A stretch of 64,000 nucleotides of DNA from Puccinia triticina (taxonomy: Eukaryota; Basidiomycota; Pucciniomycetes; Pucciniales; Pucciniaceae), in assembly GCF_026914185.1 (NCBI RefSeq), contig NC_070572.1, positions 1,550,001-1,614,000 on the forward strand. Direction: 5' to 3'. The position numbers and the translations under genes were made by a program. Positions 1-9,531 of the stretch are shown here, piece by piece. Each line of letters starts with the position of its first letter. Positions within the stretch are counted from its first letter, which is position 1. Below the pieces are notes generated by a model, which worked only from the letters and a program-made list of their open reading frames with translations, searched no databases and had not been told where the DNA came from.

Positions 1-473
1 TGGGCCCCACAGGTGTATGTATCTGTTTTTGAAGGAATGAAGTCAAAAACCCCGGAACCTACTCCGCAACGCGGAGGGCGGACTTACATGCCATCAGCCA
101 GTCATTGAACCTGAGGGTGTAAAATGGGCAACCTTACAAAATTATCCGTGCCGGGGGAGGTGGGATTGGTGGGGGGAAGGCAGATTGGTTGGACAGTTGA
201 GAGGGTCGGGAGTTGTGTTTGTTGCCGCTGCGGTTTTGTGAACTGCCTGGCCGAGAACTGAAGACAAGTTGTCGCAGGATGAGAGGGTGGCTTGAAACAA
301 ACTTCGACAAACTTTTAAACCATCTCAACAACTCCGAAAGCGGATTGGTATGAGTTTTGAGGCGTCTTGAGTTTGACCTTAGGGGTAAAAGTTTCAGCTA
401 CTGCGTTTGAAGGCGAGAACATAAATAAGGGGCTGGAAGCATCAAGGATCTTGTTCCCCGGCAAATGCTACTC
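1..473. other. No gene seen
   Basis: No conserved coding segment was recognised here. The short open frames on both strands are low-complexity (proline- and serine-rich) and look like chance frames in GC-rich repeat DNA. Confidence 0.5.
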
Positions 474-822
474 CCCTGTTGCAGTTGCGCAGGTTGAGCT
501 CGGCTTTGCCCCGCCCCTCCGGGGCGTTAAACCAATCCTTCCCCTGTCGCGTTTGGGCAGGCTGAAGCAAGTTTTTATTTCCCCTGCTGCGCTTGCGCAG
601 GCTGAAAGTTTCCGCTTAAAGCTCTTCTCCTATCGCACTTGCAAAGGCACAAGCACCTGTTTACCTTTCCCCTGTTGCACTTGCACAGGCTGAAAGCTTA
701 AGTGTCCCCTGCTGCGGTTGCACAGGCTGACGGAACATGAACTTTTTGACCCCCCTGTTGCGCTTGCGCAGGCTGGGCAATTTTTTTATCCAGTTCCCCT
801 GCTGCGCTTGCACAGGTTGAAC
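474..822 (+). repeat. Cluster of about 8 short GC hairpin motifs
   Basis: A motif of about 25 bp of the form CCCCTGYTGCRCTTGCRCAG followed by GYTGA recurs near positions 475, 542, 580, 627 (degenerate), 669, 706, 752 and 796, separated by unrelated 12-45 bp spacers. The best copies contain a short inverted repeat (CTGCGC, TT, GCGCAG). A related copy lies near 38215. The spacing is irregular, so this is a dispersed palindromic repeat and not a regular satellite. Confidence 0.7.
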
Positions 823-1050
823 TATCTTCAAAATTCAGTCCATCACATTCATGTTTTGGACTTTAAGCTAAAATTTCCACGGCAGTAAAGTCAAACATAC
901 TCCTGCCTGGAAATATGGGGATGGGGGAAAAGTGCGAATTTGGCCACTGGAGCACTGGGGGGCTCCTTTTTGTGGGTTTTTGGGAAAGAGGGAGGGGGAA
1001 CCCATGAACCCAATTTCCACAAAAGTGTGGATTTAATATACTTAGATTTG
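823..1050. other. Spacer before the satellite
   Basis: No gene seen. The last 20 bases (TTTAATATACTTAGATTTGG) resemble a stretch near 38541, so this short lead-in may belong to a repeated element. Confidence 0.4.
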
Positions 1051-4000
1051 GCAACTGATCACATTGTAGCTGCTACATTTGGGGTTTTTCTGGCCATCCA
1101 AGGTACTCAATGAATCTTTGAGGCCGCTTGATCATTTTGGTACCAATATAATGGAAGAACTCCCATGCTGCGCTAAGATATAGTGGCAGAAACACCAAGA
1201 AACTACCAAATTAGTGATATTTGGCAACTGATCACATTGTGGCTGCTACATTTGGGGGTTTTGTGGTCATCCAAGGTACACAATGAATCTTTGTGGGCAT
1301 TTGATCATTTTGGTACCAATATCATGGAAGAACTCCCATGCTGCACTGAGATATAGTGGCAGAAACACCATGAAACTACCAAATTAGTGATATTTGGCAA
1401 CTGATCACATTGTAGCTGCTACATTTGGGGATTTTCTGGTCATCCAAGGTACACAATGAATTTTTGAGGCCGCTTGATCATTTTTTTACCAATACAATGG
1501 AAGAACTCCCATGCTGCGCTGAGATATAGTGGCAGAAACACCAAGAAACTACCAAATTAGTGATTTTTGGCAACTGATCACATTGTGGCTGCTACATTTG
1601 GGGGTTTTGTGGTCATTCAAGGTACACAATGAATCTTTGTGGGCATGTGATCATTTTGGTACCAATAGCATGGAAGAACTCCAATGCTGCGCTGAGATAT
1701 AGTGGCAGAAACACCAAGAAACTACCAAATTAGTGATATTTGCGCAACTGATCACATTGTGGCTGCTACATTTGGTGGTTTTGTGGTCACCCAAGGTACA
1801 CAATGAATATTTGTGGGCATTTGATCATTTTGGTACCAATATCATGGAAGAACTCCCATGCTGCGCTGAGATATAGTGGCAGAAACACCAAGAAACTACC
1901 AAATTAGTGATATTTGGCAACTGATCACATTGTGGCTGCTACATTTGGGGGTTTTTTGGTCATCCAAGGTAAGAAATGAATCTTTGAGCGTGTTAGATCA
2001 TTTTGGTACCAATATCATGGAAGAACTCCCATGCTGCACTGAGATATAGTGGCAGAAACACCAAGAAACTACCAAATTAGTGATATTTGGCAACTGATGA
2101 CATTGTTGCTGCTACATTTGGGGGTTTTTTGGTCATCCAAGGTACACAATGAATCTTTGACGGCATGTGATCATTTTGGTACCAATATCATGGAAGAACT
2201 CCCATGCTGCACTGAGATATAGTGGCAGAAACACAAAGAAACTACCAAATTAGTGATATTTGGCAACTGATCACATTGTAGCTGCTACATTTGGGGGTTT
2301 TCTGTTCATTCAAGGTACGCATTGAATCTTTGAGGGCAACTGATCATTTTGGTACCAATATCATGGAAGAACTCCCAGGCTGCGCTGAGATATGGTGGCA
2401 GAAACACCAAGAATCTACCAAATTAGTGATATTTAGCAACTGATCACATTGTGGCTGCTACATTTGGTGGTTTTGTGGTCATCCAAGGTACAAAATGAAT
2501 CTTTGAGGGCATGTGAAAATTTCGGTACCAATATCACGAAAGAACTCCCATGCTGCGCTGAGATATAGTGGCAGAAACACCAAGAAACTACCAAATTAGT
2601 GATATTTGGCAACTGATCACATTGTGGCTGCTACATTTGGGGGTTTTGTGGTCATCCAAGGTACTCAATGAATCTTTGAGTGTGTTAGATCATTTTGGTA
2701 CCAATATCATTGAAGAACTCCCATGCTGCGCTGAGATATAGTGGCAGAAACACCAAGAAACTACCAAATTAGTGATATTTAGCAACTGATCACATTTTGG
2801 CTGCTACATTTGGTGGGTTTGTGGTCATCCAAGGTACAAAATGAATGCTTGAGGGCATGTGAAAGTTTGGGTACCAATATCACGAAAGAACTCCCATTCT
2901 GCGCTGAGATATAGTGGCAGAAACACCAAGAAACTACCAAATTAGTGACATTTGGCAACTGATCACATTGTGGCTGCTACATTTGGGGTTTTTGTGGTCA
3001 TTCAAGGCATGCAATAAATCTTTGAGGGCATGTGATCATTTTGGTACCAATATAATGGAAGAACTCCCATGCTGCACTGAGATATAGTGGCGGAAACACC
3101 AAGAAACTACCAAATTAGTGATATTTGGCAACTGATCACATTGTGGCTGCTACATTTGGGGGTTTTGTGGTCATCCAAGGTACTCAATGAATCTTTGAGT
3201 GTGTTAGATCATTTTGGTACCAATATCATTGAAGAACTCCCATGCTGCGCTGAGATATAGTGGCAGAAACACCAAGAAACTACCAAATTAGTGATATTTA
3301 GCAACTGATCACATTTTGGCTGCTACATTTGGTGGGTTTGTGGTCATCCAAGGTACAAAATGAATGCTTGAGGGCATGTGAAAGTTTGGGTACCAATATC
3401 ACGAAAGAACTCCCATTCTGCGCTGAGATATAGTGGCAGAAACACCAAGAAACTACCAAATTAGTGACATTTGGCAACTGATCACATTGTGGCTGCTACA
3501 TTTGGGGTTTTTGTGGTCATTCAAGGCATGCAATAAATCTTTGAGGGCATGTGATCATTTTGGTACCAATATAATGGAAGAACTCCCATGCTGCACTGAG
3601 ATATAGTGGCGGAAACACCAAGAAACTACCAAATTAGTGATATTTAGCAACTGATCACATTGTGGCGGCTACATTTGGGGGTTTTGTGGTCATCCAAGGT
3701 ACACAATGAATCTTTGAGGGCATTTGAAAATTTTGGTACCAATATCACGGAAGAACTCCCATGCTGCGCTGAGATATAGTTGCAGAAGCACCAAGAAACT
3801 ACCAAATTAGTGATATTTGGCAACTGATCACATTGTAGCTGCTACATTTGGGGGTTTTGTGGTCATTTAAGGTACAAAATGAATCCCTGGGGGCTATTGA
3901 AAATTTTGATACCAAAATCATGGAAGAACTCCCAGGCTGCTTTGAGATATAGTGGCAGAAACACTAAGAAACTACCAAATTAGTGACATTTGGCAACTGA

Positions 4001-4190
4001 TCAGATCGTAGCTGCTACATTTGGGGCTTATGTGGTAATTTAAGGAACACAATGAATCTATGGGGGCTTTGATACATTTTTGGTACCAATTTCATGGAAA
4101 AATTCCCAGGCTGTTTTGAGATATAGTTGCAGAAATGCCAAGAAACTAACAAAGTAGTCAGATTTGGCAACTGATCAGATTGTAGCTACC
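1051..4190 (+). repeat. 173-bp satellite array, about 18 units
   Basis: The anchor GCAACTGATCACATTG recurs at 1051, 1224, 1397, 1570, 1744, 1917, 2090, 2263, 2436, 2609, 2782, 2955, 3128, 3301, 3474, 3647, 3820, 3993 and 4167. The period is 173 bp, with single-base slips at two steps. Every unit holds the same landmarks (TGGTACCAAT, GAAGAACTCCC, GAGATATAGTGGCAGAAACACC). The last units (from about 3820) are the most diverged, as expected at an array edge. The three-unit block 2609-3127 is repeated almost exactly at 3128-3646. No open frame runs through the array. Confidence 0.97.
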
Positions 4191-4785
4191 GCATAATGGA
4201 TGTGACCCCAAATACATTATTTCTGGGTTTGATATGCAGAACAATTGTACAATGAAATTTTATGTGGAAATATTCCTCATTAATTTGTGGTTGATAACAA
4301 AAGTAGATAAAAAAAAGAACCTGACAAAAATATGCCAAACCATGGTAAACTAATCTCAAAAAGGCCTTCTATCCATATAGCACTTCAAGTATTATATGCA
4401 ATATCTTCAGGAAGTTCAACCAACCAAATTTAAAATGCGTGCAGCATGGTATCATGAGAGAGGTCAGGGGTCAATGTTTTTCCTTTTTTGAAAAAAAGTA
4501 GATTTGGAGACTTCTGATAACATCAATTGTTGAAGTAAAAATAAAAAGAAAAAAAATTTGAGACCCCTAAGCTACCCTGGATTAATCCTAAAACTTGCAA
4601 CATCTTTTTTTCAGGAAGAATTGAATGGTGTATGTAGAAATTTATGAATGTTATCAGGCAAAAAAAAAAAAAAAAGATTCCTGTGGCTTGAAGCTAACAC
4701 AGGCAGAAGGAGAGAGATTATAGAATAGTATCAGGGAGACATGGAAAACAGACAAAGGTATCAAGAGGAATAATATAAAAAGAAA
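4191..4785. other. AT-rich spacer with a poly-A run
   Basis: No gene seen. There is an A run near 4661-4675 and several A/T-rich stretches. It could be the decayed flank of the satellite or of a retroelement, but nothing decides this. Confidence 0.4.
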
Positions 4786-4852
4786 AATTGATCAATATAA
4801 ATTGATCAATATACGCTATATTGATCAATATACGCTATATTGATCAATATAC
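4786..4852. repeat. Tandem palindrome, 19-bp period
   Basis: TTGATCAA occurs at 4788, 4802, 4821 and 4840. The last three units are spaced 19 bp, and each sits in the 16-bp palindrome TATATTGATCAATATA. A stretch of this kind can extrude cruciforms. Confidence 0.85.
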
Positions 4853-4877
4853 GACATCGCAAATTCATCCATCTTGG

Positions 4878-5289
4878 TAGTGTGACGAAGCTATGGTCGG
4901 TCCCGCTGGCATGGAATGCAAAGCGTCAGACAGTTGTGGCTAAGTCGACGTTTCAGGCATAATATGTGGCGCTATCAATGGCATGCGATGAGGCCGTCTG
5001 GATGGCGGGGATTGTGGCGCCAATGGTGGGCAAATTGAGGCCAGTTCTCTTGTGCAACAACAAGGCGGCGGTGAAGATCTTGACCAACACTGCAAGCATG
5101 AAGAGGACGAAGAACATCGATAGGGAGTTCCATGTCACCAACGAGCGTCTGCGAAAAGGAGAAATCACCCTTGAGTGGGTGGCGGGATCGGAGCAAATGG
5201 CCAATTGTTTCACCAAGGCACTGGGAAGAAATCTGGTGGAGAAGTTCAATAGGGCCGTGTTTGGGGATGGGAAGTGGTCAAGTAAGTGA
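4878..5289 (+). pseudogene. Ty1/copia RNase H fragment
   Basis: The frame ending at the TGA at 5287-5289 carries the C-terminal RNase H hallmarks of copia polyproteins: a serine-motif lead-in broken by a stop near 4958, then EAVW, then CNNKAAVKIL, then a RTKNIDREFH-like segment, and finally QMANCFTKAL just before the end. Everything upstream (RT, integrase, gag) is absent, so only the last ~130 codons of the element survive. A G-rich tract at 5649-5656 and a possible LTR follow on the same strand. The fragment is unrelated to the DIRS element that begins about 1 kb further on. Confidence 0.85.
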
Positions 5290-5658
5290 CATTCCCTTAA
5301 CTATGCACCTGCGGGGTTGCACTGGAGTAGCGGTTCACCCTGCCATTCCAGTGAGCATTTGGGATGGTCTTCTTTCTGCAACGTCACAGGTTGCCTGGAG
5401 CGGGATGAAGGAAATCAGAGAAAGGACGGTGTCGTCGACTTTACTTGGTTTACTTGTGGTTGTTTTCATTCTTCTTCTGAATCTCTCTTTATTATGTCTT
5501 TGTGGGGTTGTCATGAAGTTGTGTCAATTTTTTTTGTTCATTATCTCTTTATTTTGTTTTGTTTTGTTTTTGGTTTTTATTCCATCTGTTTTTTTCTTTC
5601 TTAAGTTTCTTTCTCTCTCATTTCTTTTATGGTTTGGGTTGTTTGTTGTGGGGGGGAA

Positions 5659-5808
5659 TGTAGGGGTTACACAACAAAGCTTGTACTTAGACTTGACATT
5701 GTAGGGGGATTCGACCCCCGGGGGAATTTGGAAATTCATCTCTTTACTATTATCTTGCTCTATAGATTTTCAGCCTTTATTTGTGTACATAATTATGTTC
5801 CATTCACA
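5659..5808 (+). repeat. Possible 3' LTR (remnant) of the copia fragment
   Basis: A G-rich tract typical of a polypurine primer site ends at 5656. The following stretch starts TGTAGGGGTTACACAAC and ends at ...CATTCACA, so it has TG...CA boundaries at about 150 bp. No partner LTR is in the window, so the right boundary is a guess. Confidence 0.4.
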
Positions 5809-6335
5809 GCCTGGACGCCGCGGGGAAGTCGCGCCCGAGGGACATCACTGGGCACAGGAGGTTTCCGCAGTAACTGCGTGATGGTCCTTGCGCGGGCTGA
5901 GTATAGCTGGCACACCTTTATGCCGTGCGCTCTTGCAGTGCCAGCGGCTGGTAGATACAGATCTATGGTCAGGTCAAACCCTGCCAGACTGCTAACATTG
6001 AGGGCGTCCCAAAGACCAGGGAGTGGTCTCCCAAGACTCCCGTGTGTGGGTCGGGGGGAGGAATCTTTCCCCCGATCTGCTGGCTTGGTCATTTCTCTCC
6101 TGTGGTCCTCCGGGAGGGAGGATGAACAGAGAGAAGCTCCCAAGGGAGGAGACTTCAGCAGACCGGAGCCTCCTGGAGCAGAAAGGCACCCAAGGGTGCA
6201 GGGGCGGAGGCGCTAGACCCATTTCTCTGGGTCATAGACCCAGAGCGCGCCGATTGATTCTGCTCTGATCCCGTTGCCCTTTGTGACAGGAAGAATGGGG
6301 CTGTATTACAAGAGGTCAAGCAAGGGGGGTGGACA
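5809..6335. other. GC-rich stretch, no recognised gene
   Basis: Several short frames are open on both strands but none resembles a known family. It lies just beyond the recombinase stop codon of the DIRS-like element and may contain that element's 3' terminal repeat. I could not match it to the sequence beyond 33.93 kb. Confidence 0.35.
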
Positions 6336-7403
6336 TTACTTTGTCCAACATTTCTTGAGTTCTCGGAGTATGTTGCTACTGTCTTCGTTTTCTTCTTTTG
6401 AATAGGTTCTGATGTATAGTTTATAACAGTCAGAAGTCCATCTTCCTAGGGCGCAGAGCTCTTCTTTGGAGGATCCCGTGGAGTTCCTAAAAGAAGTTCC
6501 TCCAACCCTGAACGAGTGGCAGGAGATTCCTGAGCATCCCTTCGCCATCCAAAACTGAGTCAGTGCTCTACAGGCGTCCGACTTGGTGAGGTGTATACGT
6601 TTCCCGGATTCCCAATATCCAAAGAGAGAGGTGTCAAGACCGTTTCCGTTTTGGATCCTTCTTTCTAGGGCCAGTATCAGACAGAGCATGATCTACATTG
6701 AGTTCAGGGACAACTTTTGGGTTACTCCCGGGCCGGCGGTCTTTGCGCCTCTAATTTCAATGGTTGCTCTCTTCTGGTGCCCTATGCTACAGATGGTGAC
6801 ATTGCTCGTCATGACGGAGGCCGACCGGCGGAGGGTTCCAGTTCTGTCATTGTAGGTGAGTTTGCCTAAACGAGCTAGTCCCCAAAATGCCACAAGGCAG
6901 AGATCTAGTAGGGCCTTTTGGAACTTGGTTCCCTTGATCCAGGCGTTGGTTAGCATGACTAGGTGTTGAATCATCACGGCTTTCTTCCTAGGCCTGAGAG
7001 AGGTTTTGGCGTCCATGTATGCCGACGACCTGAGGAAAACCGCGACCTTGTTCTTGGTGTCTTGCGGGTACTTGGCCTCATGGAGGGTATGCCACACCTG
7101 CAGCCCTGCGATATACTTTGCCAGCGTCACGGACAAGACTTCCTGAGGTTTTGGGGACTCAAGGGTCCTGCCCGCCCAGCAGCAGAACTCGTAGATATCC
7201 TTCTCCGTGAGGGGGAGGGTGAAGGGGATTCGTCCTGTGGTTTGCGCAAACTTGAGGTACTTCTTCACAGCCAAGTTATAGCAGGACAGAGTGTTCCACC
7301 GGTACCTGAGCAGGAAGTGTTTGTCTTCTGTGGTTATCTCTCTGGGGCCCGAGCCCCTCCTAATCAAGGCAGTTAGGTTGGGGAGGTCCTCTGCCAAGTT
7401 CAT
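6336..7403 (-). pseudogene. DIRS tyrosine recombinase
   Basis: One reading frame of about 355 codons, broken by a TAG at 6690-6692. Removing that stop gives a continuous protein. The C-terminal part shows the tyrosine-recombinase signature: CHSFRVGG (the H-x-x-R box), then ALGRWTS, then a tyrosine about 10 residues later in YKLYIRTYS. The N-terminal part has the helical core-binding character of phage-type recombinases, with a SxYNLAVKKYLKFA-like segment. In DIRS elements this enzyme inserts circular cDNA without a target duplication. It lies just downstream of the RNase H domain, as expected. The stop is explained by one C-to-T change in a CAG codon. Confidence 0.85.
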
Positions 7404-7545
7404 GGTCTATGGGGGGAGGATTTTGTCCTGGTGGGATTTTGAGACATATCATAGGGGAAGGGCAGTGGGTTTTGTATTGCACTCGGGGGAGACGGACAAG
7501 AGGAATACAAATCATAAAGTGAAACAAGTGATCCCCTGAAACCTA

Positions 7546-9017
7546 TTACACTTGGTACAGTCTGAATTCTAGATCCCACGGGGCTACTACTGCTATCTGG
7601 TACATGGCATCGTGCCCTGACCTGTCTCCCCTGGATAAGGCGTTGGCGGCGTTTTTGGCTGACGTGACCCGTCGCGACACTATGTCTATTTCCATCTCCA
7701 CTAGAGTCTTCTGTATGAGTTTCCACTCTTCATTGACTGCGGGGTGCCAAGATTTCCGTTGGCGCATGACTGTCTCCGTGGTCGTGTTGTCTTTCCAGAC
7801 GATGAGGGTCTTCCCCGGTCGGATGTTCATTTTTTTTAGAGCAATCAAACCAAGTCTTATCGCCACTGTTTCCAACCGCGCGATATCTCGTTTGGGTTCT
7901 GGGCCTTTGTCCCAGTTTTCCGCTAGTTGGAATTGGGCCCATTGTTTCCCAATGAGGATTCCTATCCCAAAGCTGGTAGATGCGTTGCCCACCCACCCAA
8001 TTTCAACTGGGTCCGGGTTTTGATTCATACGCGTTTCCTTATACTGAAGGAGGGTACCGAGCCAGTACTTGAGGTCCGTTTGGGCGTCCTTAGGAAGAGT
8101 CCGGTCTGTGTGTCGGCGTTTCCAGTTTTTCATCCATCTGTACAGACTGTTCAGATAGCAGCGTAGCTGTGGCAGGATGTAGGAGACGTGATTAAGGCGG
8201 CCGGCGAGCTGTTTGACTTGTCCAAAGGAGAATTCTGCGTCGGGTATTAGGAACGCTTTTATCTGCTGCACTTGTTGGTATTTCTTGTCATCGGGTAGTC
8301 GGACTGTCTTTTTGGTGGCGTTCCAGACAAACCCGATGTAATTTTGCTCCTCTTTGAAGGGGGAGAATTTAGTTGCGTTTGTTTTCACTCCTAGTTGTTC
8401 GGATCGGCTCACGATCTGGTTCATTTCTACTGCCAACTCCTTGGTCTTGATGAATAGGTTATCGTCTACCCAGCGGAAAACCTCTACGAGGTCAAACTCT
8501 GTTTTCATTAATTCTTTCCAGGCATTGGCTGGTCTACCAAATGAGCCGCATCCCACTACTCCGCCGAAAGCTATCCTTGTTGTCGATAGGGATTCCGCCG
8601 TTGAAATCTCAGACCATCAGGTATCTCCATTGGCTTTTGGCCGTTGGTATTTGGCGGTATGCCTTCTCCCAGTCGAAAATGGCCAGGAGCAAGGGTTGGG
8701 TTTGGCGCCTGAAGAACCTGGACGTTGTCTCAAAATTGTCCCAGGTTGTGAGATAATCCAATTTATCTACGAACGAGTTCACGGATGGTATCGCCGGGAC
8801 ATTCCTGGGGAATGATAGATCATTGATGGGTCTGACAGTCCCATCTCCGTTTACCGCGGCTCCCAGAGGGTTCGTCCTGAAGAAGTCGTATCTCTACATT
8901 AACTGTTCGTGAGAGAAGGGTCCAAACATGCGGCCTGCCTCGATTTCTTTGGCTATCGTGGCCTTGATCTTCTCCCGGGCTAACAGGGCGCCTTGGTGAT
9001 TCAGTGGGGTGTAGTAC
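7546..9017 (-). pseudogene. DIRS reverse transcriptase and RNase H
   Basis: The protein runs from the insertion joint at 9017. It begins with a linker (TPLNHQGALL, then IEAGRMFGPFS), followed by RT core segments (GTVRPINDLS, IFDWEKAYRQ, then GGVVGCGSFGRP) and the catalytic WVDDNLFI box near 8463-8486. An RNase H part follows, with a KQLAGRLNH tether and a late WKDNTTTE block. Stops interrupt it near 8896 and 8610. A single extra base near 8588 shifts the frame just before the GCGSFG segment. From 8556 the frame is open to the TGA near 7546. It lies directly upstream of the recombinase. Confidence 0.87.
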
Positions 9018-9080
9018 GGCAAACTTAGCTAAGTCCTAGGGTGGAGGCGCGAAGCGCCTCCACCGGAGGGACTTATGCGG
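9018..9080 (+). repeat. Left terminal inverted repeat with hairpin
   Basis: After the outer 19 bp comes GGTGGAGGCGC (9040-9050), a GAA loop (9051-9053) and GCGCCTCCACC (9054-9064), a perfect 11-bp stem. This is followed by GGAGGGACTTATGC, which also pairs back with the CTAAGTCC of the outer repeat. The whole end is therefore a compound hairpin. Confidence 0.85.
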
Positions 9081-9531
9081 TATCAGTGATTCAGGCCTGA
9101 GAGGAATGGCCAAAAACGCCATTTTCAACGAATGTTGCAATAGCTCCCTTACCTTCGGAGATTTCACAAATATTTTTGGATATTAAAAAAGCCCTGCATC
9201 TTGGCTAATTTTTGATGCTCTAATATCATCAAATTTCATCATTCATTGCTCATAATAACGCATTGAAGTTGGTGGGTTGCAAAAGCCAAGCCTGAGGTCC
9301 GTAAAACATCATTTTAGCGTAAATCCATACGCTTTCCTTGAGAAAAAAAAATGACAGTTATCCAGGGCTGATTTCCAACCTTGTCAAACAACTTTGTGAA
9401 CTTTATCATCCTATGAAAGTATGTACCTATCATGACAAATCACAGGCCATCCCTGTGGCTTGATTCGCCTACATACATAGGACATAACTTCAACTCTTCC
9501 TCCAACACCTTGAAGTAAGACCGCCTGTAAG

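Noticed and set aside
474..822. CRISPR-like array of repeats and spacers
   Set aside because: Repeats are degenerate, spacer length varies from about 12 to 45 bp, and the context is eukaryotic nuclear DNA with no cas genes.
5629..6268. Overlapping plus and minus frames of 75-195 codons
   Set aside because: No conserved motif. The longest runs out of a retroelement LTR and through GC-rich repeat DNA.
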